A stretch of DNA of 60,958 bases from PNNG01 sp964577055 (GTDB lineage: Bacteria; Bacteroidota; Bacteroidia; UBA7662): contig CAZNWC010000014.1 of the NCBI GenBank assembly GCA_964577055.1, forward strand, positions 1-60,958, written 5' to 3'. This document shows, piece by piece, positions 34,652 through 42,193 of the stretch. The notes beneath the pieces are model-generated. The model ran no database searches and had not been told where the DNA came from. It worked only from the letters and a program-made list of their open reading frames with translations. A program made the translations under genes and the position numbers. Position 1 is the stretch's first letter, and each line of letters begins with the position of its first letter.

Positions 34652-34978
34652 TTACAAACTAAAACTCTCGCCGCAAGCGCAGGTGCGTGAGGCATTGGGG
34701 TTCACAAAGTGGAAACCCTTGCCTTGCAGGCCTTCGCTGTAATCGAGCTCGGTGCCGATGAGGTAGAAGAAGCTTTTTTTATCGCAGAGCAGGGTGAGAC
34801 CCTTGTCGTTGAACCGCTCGTCGCTATCGTTGCTTTCGGCGTCAAAATCCATTTTGTAGCTCAGTCCCGAACAGCCCCCGCTTACCACGCTCACCCGGAT
34901 GTACGATTTTCCGGCATTTTCGGGCAGCTGGAGCATGCTTTTTACACGTTCGGCGGCTTTTTCACTGATGGTAATCAT
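34652..34978 (-). CDS. A-type Fe-S cluster carrier (IscA/SufA/HesB family)
   Basis: 108-aa protein that accepts and delivers Fe-S clusters. The three conserved cysteines are present in SGGCSGLSY and the C-terminal CACGESFSL. The start is the ATG for MITISEKA at 34978; the longer open frame to 35107 adds an unrelated N terminus and would cover the promoter. Genes in the same functional sphere, a cysteine desulfurase and TrhO, lie within the window but not in one operon. Whether it is IscA-, SufA- or ErpA-like cannot be decided here. Confidence 0.93.
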   Translation of the reverse strand: MITISEKAAERVKSMLQLPENAGKSYIRVSVVSGGCSGLSYKMDFDAESNDSDERFNDKGLTLLCDKKSFFYLIGTELDYSEGLQGKGFHFVNPNASRTCACGESFSL

Positions 34979-35002
34979 GGCGGAGTGGATTGGATAGGCG
35001 TA

Positions 35003-35010
35003 CAAAAATA
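35003..35010 (-). promoter_or_regulatory. TAnnTTTG promoter of the Fe-S carrier gene
   Basis: Minus-strand TATTTTTG ends 24 bases before the ATG at 34978. Confidence 0.6.
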
Positions 35011-35101
35011 AGCAAAAACAAACGAACAGCGGGTAGCACCGTCGTACAGAGGTATTTACAAGTGGGCGGGGGAAAAGGTTCCGCGCCTGGCGCACACAAA
35101 A

Positions 35102-35213
35102 ATTCAAGATTCAAGATTCAAGATTCGAAAGGGGGTTTTGCTGCGCTCAACCCCTGGGGGTTCAAGGTTCAAAGTTCAAAGTTCAAAAGAGGGGTTTCGC
35201 TGCGCTCAACCCC
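35102..35213. repeat. Two heptamer arrays, each followed by a GGGGTT...AACCCC hairpin
   Basis: ATTCAAG repeats (35102-35129) are followed by GGGGTT(35132)...AACCCC(35154). Then GTTCAAG/GTTCAAA repeats (35160-35187) are followed by a second GGGGTT(35191)...AACCCC(35213). Both hairpin loops contain GCTGCGCTC. The composite element lies between the Fe-S carrier and toxin genes. Confidence 0.8.
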
Positions 35214-35238
35214 GGGGTCAAGGCCATTTGCGAATGCG

Positions 35239-35538
35239 CTATTTTATTTTATTTTTCTGCGGATCTTGTCTGAAATCCCAGAAGGCCACAATTTCAATCC
35301 GACCGGCATTCAGCTCGTAAAACAGCGCAAATGTTCGAAAGGCCAGCACACGAGTTGCTTTATTAGTCGTTAACCGGCCTATTTGTTTGTGTGCGAGTAA
35401 ACTTTGGATATGCAATTCGATTTCGTCTAACAGTTTGAGGCTGAAATCGGGATTGCCGTTTCTTTGCTCGTAAAATGAAAGGGTGTTGTTAAGTTGGGCT
35501 TCGGCCAATGAAGACCAAATTACTTTTTGCTCAGCCAT
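35239..35538 (-). CDS. RelE/ParE superfamily toxin
   Basis: 99-aa basic protein with the RelE/ParE fold pattern: an initial strand VIWSSLAEAQL, helices ending IQSLLAHKQIGRL, and closing strands TRVLAFRTFALFYELNAGRIEIVAFWDFRQDP. The F-W-D-x-R-Q-D-P ending is common in ParE-like toxins of Bacteroidota. It overlaps the small upstream gene by 19 bases, the usual antitoxin-toxin order. Whether it cleaves mRNA (RelE) or inhibits gyrase (ParE) cannot be told from sequence. Confidence 0.88.
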   Translation of the reverse strand: MAEQKVIWSSLAEAQLNNTLSFYEQRNGNPDFSLKLLDEIELHIQSLLAHKQIGRLTTNKATRVLAFRTFALFYELNAGRIEIVAFWDFRQDPQKNKIK

Positions 35539-35756
35539 TGGCGTGCCAGGGTCATTACTTGCGCGTGCGATGAAAAATCACCGCTTTTGATTTGCTCCTT
35601 GCTCTTTTCAATGGCTTTTTCTTGTTCGGGGGTTAGCCCAAACAATTCATGTGAGGAAGCCTCCAGATTTTGCTGGAGCGTCATCAAAAAATCAATATCG
35701 TCAGAATCCTTGATTCTTGCGATGAGGCTTTCTTTCAGACGTGCAATGGTGTCCAT
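35520..35756 (-). CDS. Antitoxin partner of the RelE/ParE toxin
   Basis: 78-aa protein with two parts. The N-terminal DTIARLKESLIARIKDSDDIDFLMTLQQNLEAS is helical; the C-terminal part, with EKAIEKSKEQIKSGDFSSHAQV and the terminal RQWLSKK, resembles the toxin-wrapping helix of small Bacteroidota antitoxins. No classic ribbon-helix-helix signature is obvious. It starts 4 bases after a TATATTTG box, so the transcript is probably leaderless. It is assigned as antitoxin from size, order and overlap with the toxin. Confidence 0.8.
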   Translation of the reverse strand: MDTIARLKESLIARIKDSDDIDFLMTLQQNLEASSHELFGLTPEQEKAIEKSKEQIKSGDFSSHAQVMTLARQWLSKK

Positions 35757-35760
35757 GACT

Positions 35761-35768
35761 CAAATATA
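35761..35768 (-). promoter_or_regulatory. TAnnTTTG promoter, 4 nt from the antitoxin ATG
   Basis: Minus-strand TATATTTG followed by GAGTC-type spacing: exactly four bases separate the box from the ATG at 35756. Confidence 0.7.
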
Positions 35769-35878
35769 AGCTTATTTGCAACAGGGTCAAGCGGGTCTCC
35801 TGCCACTGAATCTCCTAAAGCGGGGTTTTCAAAAAATTGTGGCTGCTATTTTAGGCCCGAGCAAAGCGAAGCCCAGAG

Positions 35879-37066
35879 TCACTGGCCGCTTAAGCCTTTC
35901 CGGTACCGCCAAGCTGGCGAGGAGGAGCGTACCTGTTCAACGGCTGCAATGAGCCGATTGGCGGCTGCCATGAGTTCGGCTTCGGTGGTTGGTCGCCCCC
36001 AACTGATGCGCAGGCAACAAGCAGCCTCTGTTTCGCTTAATCCGAGGGCCAGCAATACGTGAGAGGGCTCGGCTTTGTGTGAGCTGCAGGCCGAACCGGT
36101 GCTCAAGGCCAGGTTGCGCAAGCTTTTGATGAGTGAGGCCGCAGGGGCATGCTGAAACCAAATGTTGCTGGTGTTGGGCAATCTATCAGCGTCTTTGCCC
36201 TGAGTGGTGATTTCGGGAAGATGTTGCAGCAAATGGGCTTCAAAGGCAGATTGCATGCGCAGTTGACGGGACATTTCAGTACTCAAATGCTGATCCGCCA
36301 AGGCCGCTGCAGCCCCCATGCCTACTATGCCTGGTACATTGAGGGTGCCAGGGCGCCAGCCGTTTTCTTGTCCGCCCCCGTGCAAAAGCGCCTGGGGTTT
36401 GAGTCCCGCTTTTTTGGCCATCCACAAAGCGCCGGTGCCTTTGGGTCCGTAAAACTTATGTGCCGAGCACACCAGCAGGTCTACCCCCAAGGCCGCCACA
36501 TCTACTTCGATTTTGCCCACGGCTTGGGTGGCATCGCAAAGGAAAAAAGCCCCTGCTTCATGGGCCATGGCCGCTAGTTGGGGGATGGGGAAGATGCTGC
36601 CCGTTTCATTGTTGGCCAGCATGCCGCACACCAACAGGGTTTCGGGCCGCAAGGCGGCTTGGTAAGCGGTGAAGTCGGGCTGACCTGAAGGCAAAACAGG
36701 CAATACTTCCACGTCAAATCCCTGCTTGCGCAACCACAGGCAGGGGTCGATTACCGCGCGGTGCTCGGTTTGCCAGAGCAACACATGTTTTTTTTTGTGC
36801 GCCCAGCTGCCTGCCAGGCCTTTGATGGCCAAATTCAAAGCCTCGGTGGCTCCCGAAGTAAAAATGATTTCTCCCGTTGAGGCATTTAGCAAGCTGCGCA
36901 ACTGCTCACGTGCTTGTTTAACGGCCTGCTCTGCCCGCCAGCCCCAGCTGTGGGTGCGACTGCCTGCATTGCCAAAATCGGTGCTGAACCAAGGCAGCAT
37001 GGCTTCGAGGACCGCCGGGTCAACCGGGGTGGTGGCGTTGTAGTCGAGGTAAAGCGGGGGGGCCAT
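35879..37066 (-). CDS. Cysteine desulfurase (NifS/IscS family)
   Basis: PLP enzyme of 395 aa that frees sulfur from cysteine for Fe-S clusters and thio-tRNA. YLDYNATTPVDP (6-17) opens the fold; His102 stacks on PLP, Asp178 contacts its ring, Lys204 in SAHKFYGPKG is the Schiff-base lysine, and Cys327 in STGSACSSH is the persulfide cysteine on the long mobile loop of class I desulfurases. It has its own TACCTTTG promoter 4 bases before the ATG. It is divergent from queA, another tRNA-modification gene. Confidence 0.93.
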   Translation of the reverse strand: MAPPLYLDYNATTPVDPAVLEAMLPWFSTDFGNAGSRTHSWGWRAEQAVKQAREQLRSLLNASTGEIIFTSGATEALNLAIKGLAGSWAHKKKHVLLWQTEHRAVIDPCLWLRKQGFDVEVLPVLPSGQPDFTAYQAALRPETLLVCGMLANNETGSIFPIPQLAAMAHEAGAFFLCDATQAVGKIEVDVAALGVDLLVCSAHKFYGPKGTGALWMAKKAGLKPQALLHGGGQENGWRPGTLNVPGIVGMGAAAALADQHLSTEMSRQLRMQSAFEAHLLQHLPEITTQGKDADRLPNTSNIWFQHAPAASLIKSLRNLALSTGSACSSHKAEPSHVLLALGLSETEAACCLRISWGRPTTEAELMAAANRLIAAVEQVRSSSPAWRYRKGLSGQ

Positions 37067-37070
37067 GTGG

Positions 37071-37078
37071 CAAAGGTA
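37071..37078 (-). promoter_or_regulatory. TAnnTTTG promoter, 4 nt from the cysteine desulfurase ATG
   Basis: Minus-strand TACCTTTG, four bases (CCAC), then ATG at 37066. Confidence 0.75.
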
Positions 37079-37094
37079 CGGCAGACCAGTTAGG

Positions 37095-37119
37095 GTTCAA
37101 GGTTCAAAGTTCAAAGTTT
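37095..37119 (+). repeat. Heptamer array between divergent promoters
   Basis: GTTCAAG, GTTCAAA, GTTCAAA plus a partial unit: the same heptamer family as at 35160-35187. It sits between the promoters of the cysteine desulfurase and queA genes. Confidence 0.8.
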
Positions 37120-37182
37120 GTTCGGGCCTGTTGGCCGATAACGGCCGTCTGTTTTCCAGCAACATTTACATCTGCTCCTGCT

Positions 37183-37190
37183 TAACTTTG
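37183..37190 (+). promoter_or_regulatory. TAnnTTTG promoter, 4 nt from the queA ATG
   Basis: TAACTTTG, four bases (CGCC), then ATG at 37195. Confidence 0.75.
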
Positions 37191-37194
37191 CGCC

Positions 37195-38409
37195 ATGTTG
37201 CATCCCTCTGAACTCCGCATTGTCGATTTTCATTACGATTTGCCGCAAGAACGCATTGCGCTCCATCCGCTTCCACAGCGCGATGGCTCCAAATTGCTAC
37301 AGTACCGCGGGGGTACCATCAGCAACCACGTTTTTACCGAACTGCCTCAGCAATTACCAGCTGATGCCTTGCTGTTATTCAACAATACCCGGGTGGTGCA
37401 GGCCCGCTTGCTTTTCCACAAAGACACTGGTGGGGTAGTAGAAATTTTCTGTTTGGAACCACTATTGCCGTCGCCCGAAGTGCAGTTGGCCATGCAGGCC
37501 CAAGGCAGCGCTACCTGGCATTGCTTGGTGGGCAACAACAAGCGCTGGAAAGGCGGCAATTTGCAAATGCAGCATGCCGATTGGCAGCTCACCGCCGAAC
37601 GGGGCGAGATGCGAGGTGATGGATATGCCATCCATTTCAGCTGGTTGCCAGCCGAACGCACTTTTGCCGAGGTACTCGAAGCCTTTGGCAACATCCCCCT
37701 GCCACCTTATTTGCACCGGGCCGCCGAAGCCGAAGATACCCAGCGCTACCAAACGGTTTATGCCCGTTTTGATGGGGCCGTGGCGGCGCCAACCGCTGGT
37801 TTGCACTTCACCCCACGGGTTTTTGAGGCACTCGCCACCAAGGGCGTGGGCCGACAAGAACTGACCCTGCACGTGGGGGCCGGCACCTTTAAGCCGGTGA
37901 AGGCCGAAACCATGGCTGGTCACGACATGCACCGCGAAGAGGTGGTCATTTCCCGTGAGCTGTTGGAGCGTTTGTTGTCGCACAGGGGCCCTATCATTCC
38001 TGTTGGCACCACCTCTTTGCGTACCCTCGAGAGTTTGTATTGGATGGGCTGCCTGCTCGAAGGATCCGACAGCCGCTTGCCCGAACCCGGTCAGTTTACG
38101 GCTTACGACCATGCGGGTGATTTAACTTCGCGCGAAGCCCTGCAAAGATTACACGATTGGCTGGTGCAGCGCGGTCAACAAGAAGCCATTGGCTACACCG
38201 CCCTGATGATTGCGCCCGGTTACCGTTTCCGCTTGGCGCACGCCTTGGTTACCAATTTCCATCAGCCCGAGAGCACGTTGTTGCTGTTGGTGGCAGCAGC
38301 CATTGGCGACGACTGGAAAAAGGTGTATGCCCATGCTTTGGCGAACGAATACCGCTTTTTGAGTTATGGCGACAGCTCGCTCTTGTGGTTCAACAACCCG
38401 CCTCAATGA
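37195..38409 (+). CDS. queA: S-adenosylmethionine:tRNA ribosyltransferase-isomerase
   Basis: 404-aa enzyme that transfers and isomerises the ribosyl group of SAM onto 7-aminomethyl-7-deazaguanine in tRNA, making epoxyqueuosine. FHYDLPQERIALHPLPQRDGSKLL opens the protein; LLFNNTRVVQARL, APTAGLHFTP, LHVGAGTFKPV and PVGTTSLRTLES are family signatures; FHQPESTLLLLVAA closes it. Its length above 400 aa is usual for Bacteroidota (about 345 in E. coli). The box TAACTTTG sits 4 bases before the ATG. The stop overlaps the CoA-transferase ATG (ATGA). Confidence 0.95.
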   Translation: MLHPSELRIVDFHYDLPQERIALHPLPQRDGSKLLQYRGGTISNHVFTELPQQLPADALLLFNNTRVVQARLLFHKDTGGVVEIFCLEPLLPSPEVQLAMQAQGSATWHCLVGNNKRWKGGNLQMQHADWQLTAERGEMRGDGYAIHFSWLPAERTFAEVLEAFGNIPLPPYLHRAAEAEDTQRYQTVYARFDGAVAAPTAGLHFTPRVFEALATKGVGRQELTLHVGAGTFKPVKAETMAGHDMHREEVVISRELLERLLSHRGPIIPVGTTSLRTLESLYWMGCLLEGSDSRLPEPGQFTAYDHAGDLTSREALQRLHDWLVQRGQQEAIGYTALMIAPGYRFRLAHALVTNFHQPESTLLLLVAAAIGDDWKKVYAHALANEYRFLSYGDSSLLWFNNPPQ

Positions 38410-39500
38410 TCAGGCCGCTGCAAGGATTGAAAATTTTGGAACTGGCCAATGTGCTGGCGGGTCCGGCTGTGGGCCAGTTTTTTGCCGAACTGGGTGCCGA
38501 AGTATTGAAAGTAGAAGCCCCCGGTGGCGATGTCACCCGTTCGTGGCGTTTGCCCAACGAACAGCCCATTGCAGGGCGGTCGGCTTATTTCTGTGCTGCC
38601 AACTGGGGAAAAAAGAGCAAAGTAGTCGATTTGCGTACATCGGAGGGCCGTGCTGCGCTGGAGCCCCTTTTGGCCGAAGCCGATGTATTGTTAACCAGCT
38701 ACAAAGCCGGCGATGCCGCTCGTTTTGGACTCGAAGCCGAGCGGTTGTTGCAACAATATCCCCGTTTGGTGGTAGGCGAAATCAGCGGATACGGTCACCA
38801 AGATGCGCGGGTAGGCTACGATGCCATTGTGCAGGCCGAAGCGGGATTCACCTATTTGAACGGCAATACCACTTCCGACTACCACAAAATGCCCGTGGCT
38901 TTTGTGGATCTGGTAGCGGCCCACCAACTAAAGCAAGGCCTGTTGTTGGCCCTTTGGCAACGCGATCGCACCGGAAAAGGAAGTGTTGTGCGTGTGAACC
39001 TGCTCGATGCTGCATTGGCCTCGTTGGCCAACCAGGCTACCAATTACCTCGTTGGGGGCGTGGTGCCGCAGCCGATGGGTTCTGAGCACCCGAATATTGT
39101 GCCATATGGCAGCATTTACCGTACAGCCGATGGTGCTGCAGTGGTGCTTGCGGTAGGTACCGACAAACAGTTTGCGGCATTGATGGAGGTTTTGGACAGC
39201 CCTATGCCCGAGGGTTGGATCCACAATGCCCAACGTGTGCAGCAACGCCATGCGGTAAACCAGCTTCTCGCCCAAAAAATAGGGCATTGGCTGGCTGATG
39301 ATTTTTTAGCTGCCTGCACCGTTCGGAATATTCCGGCCGGTCGTGTTAACACCATGCCCGAAGCCATGGCGCTGGCACGCAAACGTGGCTTGCTGTTGGA
39401 AGGTGAAGGCTTGGCAGGGGTGAGAACGGTGATTTTTACAAAATCAGCCACAGCAATATCAAGCCCACCAGCTCTTCTTGATGGAAAAGAAAATGCTTAA
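38406..39500 (+). CDS. CaiB/BaiF family CoA transferase
   Basis: Class III CoA transferase or racemase-type protein of 364 aa. PLQGLKILELANVLAGPAVGQ opens the fold; the conserved aspartate is expected in YDAIVQAEAGF; GSEHPNIVPYGSIYRTADG and AGRVNTMPEAMA are common in the family. The frame is open from 38157, but only the ATG at 38406 fits the family N terminus and couples with the queA stop. The substrate is unknown; relatives act on carnitine, oxalate, succinate or 2-methylacyl-CoA. Its stop overlaps the stop of the convergent T9SS gene. Confidence 0.9.
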   Translation: MIRPLQGLKILELANVLAGPAVGQFFAELGAEVLKVEAPGGDVTRSWRLPNEQPIAGRSAYFCAANWGKKSKVVDLRTSEGRAALEPLLAEADVLLTSYKAGDAARFGLEAERLLQQYPRLVVGEISGYGHQDARVGYDAIVQAEAGFTYLNGNTTSDYHKMPVAFVDLVAAHQLKQGLLLALWQRDRTGKGSVVRVNLLDAALASLANQATNYLVGGVVPQPMGSEHPNIVPYGSIYRTADGAAVVLAVGTDKQFAALMEVLDSPMPEGWIHNAQRVQQRHAVNQLLAQKIGHWLADDFLAACTVRNIPAGRVNTMPEAMALARKRGLLLEGEGLAGVRTVIFTKSATAISSPPALLDGKENA

Positions 39501-40804
39501 TTACCAATAATTACCTTCATTACCTGCACATTACCTAAATGCATGAGCTCTAAGAAGTAAATGCCTGGAGTAAGTTCTTGTACATCAATGATTCCTTTCC
39601 CAATTTCCAGATTGCCCCGCAGCAGGGTATGCCCTACTAAATTCCGCAATTGGTAGGTTACAGATTGGTTTAATTCAAGCAGCATTGAAGTACGGGCAGG
39701 TTGAGGATATACTTTCGTCACCAGTGCCGCTTGTGGTTCAACCGAAACAGTCGACATATTGAAGGAAAACGGGCCAGCCCAAGAAGAGTTGCTGAGCACA
39801 CAATTTACCTGGTAATAATACTGATAAGCAATGGCTTGTAGGTTGAATACACGAACGCTGTCTGATTGTATGTTCGATTGCAATGTTCCTGTACCTCGGG
39901 TGAAGCCTGCGGGTCCGTACTCAAAGTTCACGGCTGTGCCAGCAATGACAGGCGTCCAATAAATGGTGGCCGTTGTATTGCCTCTGCGGAACCACCATGT
40001 ACTGTCGGGAATCAAACAAGGAGTGGTGTCGGTGGTAAAAGTGGCTTGAAACGACCAGTTGCTGGTGTCGCCTGCTCCGCATATTCCCCGTACATAAGCC
40101 ACATGTTGGGTGGCTTGCGGAAGATTTGAAAGCGAAAAAGAGGGGATGTTTGTAAGTCCAAAGGTTAAGGCGCTGAATGGGGTTCCTGCGGTACCATAGG
40201 CTACTTCCCATTGTGAAGTGCCTGTGCCAGGCTGGGTCCAGCTGAGTTGGGCCGATTGGTAGTTTACTTGACTTGCAGTGAGGTTAGTAGGCACACTACA
40301 ACTGCTGGTAATGCTTCGCGCATGTACTTGCACAGTCCATGTATTATTAAGAATTACGTTCTGCGCATTTGAGCAACTGGCAAATGCCAAAGGATCGGCA
40401 CTGCCTGCATACATGATGAAGGTGAGTGGCCCATTAACGGTTTGACCGTCGGCAATGGTCACACGGCGGTTATACATTACCTGGGTGCCAGGGCCGGGAT
40501 TGATTGGTTGCGTCAATTGGGTTTCCGAAGTTGAAAAAGTAGGGCATGCCACATAGGAGCGTTGGTTTACAACGTTTTGGAAACCAGCCAGCGTCGTAAA
40601 AAAAGTATAGCTCATGACCACCGAATCAATGACATGTCCATTGGGAATGTTGTTGATGACAAGGGTACCAGGGCAAGAGGTAGGTGTGGCCGTAACAAAG
40701 TTGATGGGCCCGCTGATGTCACCTGATGTATAAGTGGTGGAATATACCTGTGCATGTGCAGAAAGGGCAAGCAAAAAGAGCAAAGGGAAAAGCAATGCTT
40801 TCAT
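39497..40804 (-). CDS. Secreted fibronectin-III protein with T9SS C-terminal sorting domain
   Basis: 435-aa cargo of the type IX secretion system. A signal peptide (MKALLFPLLFLLALSAHAQ) is followed by a beta-sandwich domain rich in aromatic and Thr residues, then two fibronectin-III-like modules (VPTNLTASQVNYQSAQLSWTQ and IPDSTWWFRRGNTTATIYWTP). The last 70 residues are a type A sorting domain: YPQPARTSMLLELN, GIIDVQELTPGIYFLEL and a terminal VMKVIIGN. The ATG at 40804 is preferred over upstream starts because it begins the signal peptide. Probably a surface adhesin or structural protein; no catalytic motif is visible. Confidence 0.85.
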   Translation of the reverse strand: MKALLFPLLFLLALSAHAQVYSTTYTSGDISGPINFVTATPTSCPGTLVINNIPNGHVIDSVVMSYTFFTTLAGFQNVVNQRSYVACPTFSTSETQLTQPINPGPGTQVMYNRRVTIADGQTVNGPLTFIMYAGSADPLAFASCSNAQNVILNNTWTVQVHARSITSSCSVPTNLTASQVNYQSAQLSWTQPGTGTSQWEVAYGTAGTPFSALTFGLTNIPSFSLSNLPQATQHVAYVRGICGAGDTSNWSFQATFTTDTTPCLIPDSTWWFRRGNTTATIYWTPVIAGTAVNFEYGPAGFTRGTGTLQSNIQSDSVRVFNLQAIAYQYYYQVNCVLSNSSWAGPFSFNMSTVSVEPQAALVTKVYPQPARTSMLLELNQSVTYQLRNLVGHTLLRGNLEIGKGIIDVQELTPGIYFLELMHLGNVQVMKVIIGN

Positions 40805-40919
40805 AGGCTGTGTGGTAGAAAAGTCAAATGTGCGAATTATGCTTGGCATTCATGCATAACCGCCTGCAAAATCAGCTGCTTTCAGGGATGCTTTGAATAA
40901 TCCGCCGATACAAAACGGC

Positions 40920-41720
40920 TTACATCAGCTCTTTGATGAGAATGTAAATGCCCATCACCAATACAAACCATCCAAAGCCCTTTTTGAGCTGGTTGCCATC
41001 GATGCGGCGGGCGAAGAGGTTGCCCAGCAAAATGCCACCTACGGCAATGCCAGTTACCAAACCGAGTAGTGTCCAATCGGGTTGCATTTGACCCAAGTCA
41101 CCGGTAAACCCAATGAGTGATTTAGCAGCGATGATAAGTAAAGAAGTGCCTACCGCTTTTTTCATGGGCAGTCCGGTGAAAAGCACCAGTGCGGGAATGA
41201 TCAAAAAACCACCGCCAGCGCCAACCAAACCGGTGAGCACACCTACTACGGCTCCTTCGAGCAAAATGAGTCCCCAGCGAAATTTTTGTGTGTCGCCTGC
41301 TGCTGTAGCTACTGGTTTTTTGTCTCTGATCATGCTCAGCGAGGCAAACACCATGAGCAAGGCAAATAAACCCATCAGCAATAAACGTTTGCTCAGTTCA
41401 AAGTCACCCAGGGTAAAAACGGGATCAGGGATAAATGGCACCAGCCATGCACGGGTCAGGTATACAGCCACAATAGAAGGTGCCCCGAATGCCAAGGCCG
41501 TTCGCACATCCACCAAGCCTTCTTTGTACTTGGGCCATGAGCCTACTAAACTGGTAGCTCCCACAATAAACAAGGAATAAGCTGTGGCGCTCACAGCATC
41601 GATGCCAAAAAGATAAACGAGTACGGGGACAGTAAGGATTGAACCTCCGCCTCCAATGAGGCCCAACGATAACCCAATAAAGGCGGCTGCCACGTAGCCA
41701 AACAGATGAAGCATTTCCAT
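40920..41720 (-). CDS. TauE/SafE family permease
   Basis: 266-aa inner-membrane protein with about eight helices. The repeated hallmark is seen as GLSLGLIGGGGSILTVPVLVYLFG (first half) and VLTGLVGAGGGFLIIPALVLFTGLP (second half). The family exports sulfite, sulfoacetate or similar organosulfur anions. An in-frame upstream extension to 41861 has no homology; the ATG at 41720 sits 4 bases from a near-consensus CATATTTG box. No sulfur-metabolism gene is directly adjacent, so the substrate is open. Confidence 0.9.
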   Translation of the reverse strand: MEMLHLFGYVAAAFIGLSLGLIGGGGSILTVPVLVYLFGIDAVSATAYSLFIVGATSLVGSWPKYKEGLVDVRTALAFGAPSIVAVYLTRAWLVPFIPDPVFTLGDFELSKRLLLMGLFALLMVFASLSMIRDKKPVATAAGDTQKFRWGLILLEGAVVGVLTGLVGAGGGFLIIPALVLFTGLPMKKAVGTSLLIIAAKSLIGFTGDLGQMQPDWTLLGLVTGIAVGGILLGNLFARRIDGNQLKKGFGWFVLVMGIYILIKELM

Positions 41721-41724
41721 GCCA

Positions 41725-41732
41725 CAAATATG
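41725..41732 (-). promoter_or_regulatory. Near-consensus -7 element, 4 nt from the permease ATG
   Basis: Minus-strand CATATTTG (one mismatch to TAnnTTTG), four bases, then ATG at 41720. Confidence 0.5.
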
Positions 41733-42064
41733 GGCTTTTGCACCATGGGGTTGGGTAACCTTGGTTACAGTGCGTGCATATTTGGGCCTGATAAGGTGTG
41801 CTATGGCGGCCTTGGGGTCTTTATAGCACAGAAAGCTGTTGGGTACTTTGTGCAGCGGCACCTACACATGCCAGCAATAAAAATAAAAACAGGCTTCCAT
41901 TTTCGCCTCGCCTGAAACGTAGCGCTTGATGAACTAAAACTAGCTGGAGTCAGGACAGTGGCACTAACTAGAAAGAACTAAATAAGGGAAATGCGCGAAA
42001 TTATTTTGAAAAATTGCATGCCAAGAAATCAGGATAAAGCCTAATTGACTCTTAATTGCAATTA
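41733..42064. other. Intergenic stretch without gene
   Basis: About 330 bases upstream of the rhodopsin. It becomes strongly AT-rich from about 41930 on. No coding frame of note; it probably carries the regulatory region of the rhodopsin gene. Confidence 0.5.
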
Positions 42065-42097
42065 TTTGACTGAAATAGTGAATCAGGAATATATTTA
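42065..42097 (+). promoter_or_regulatory. Candidate promoter of the rhodopsin gene
   Basis: TTTG at 42065-42068, a 21-base spacer and TATATTTA at 42090-42097 (one mismatch to TAnnTTTG) in AT-rich DNA. It implies a leader of about 90 bases containing a GTTAAAG direct repeat (near 42157 and 42167). Confidence 0.5.
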
Positions 42098-42193
42098 TTA
42101 AAAATAATTATATATATTAAAAAAAATATGTAATTTCCGTTCAAACTCAACAGCCTGTTAAAGGTTGTTAAAGATACCTAAAAACAAAATTGT

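Noticed and set aside
35102..35213. CRISPR array
   Set aside because: Units are only seven bases and contiguous, with no unique spacers and no cas genes.
38157..38405. Extension of the CoA transferase frame into queA
   Set aside because: No homology; the ATG at 38406 couples with the queA stop and fits the family.
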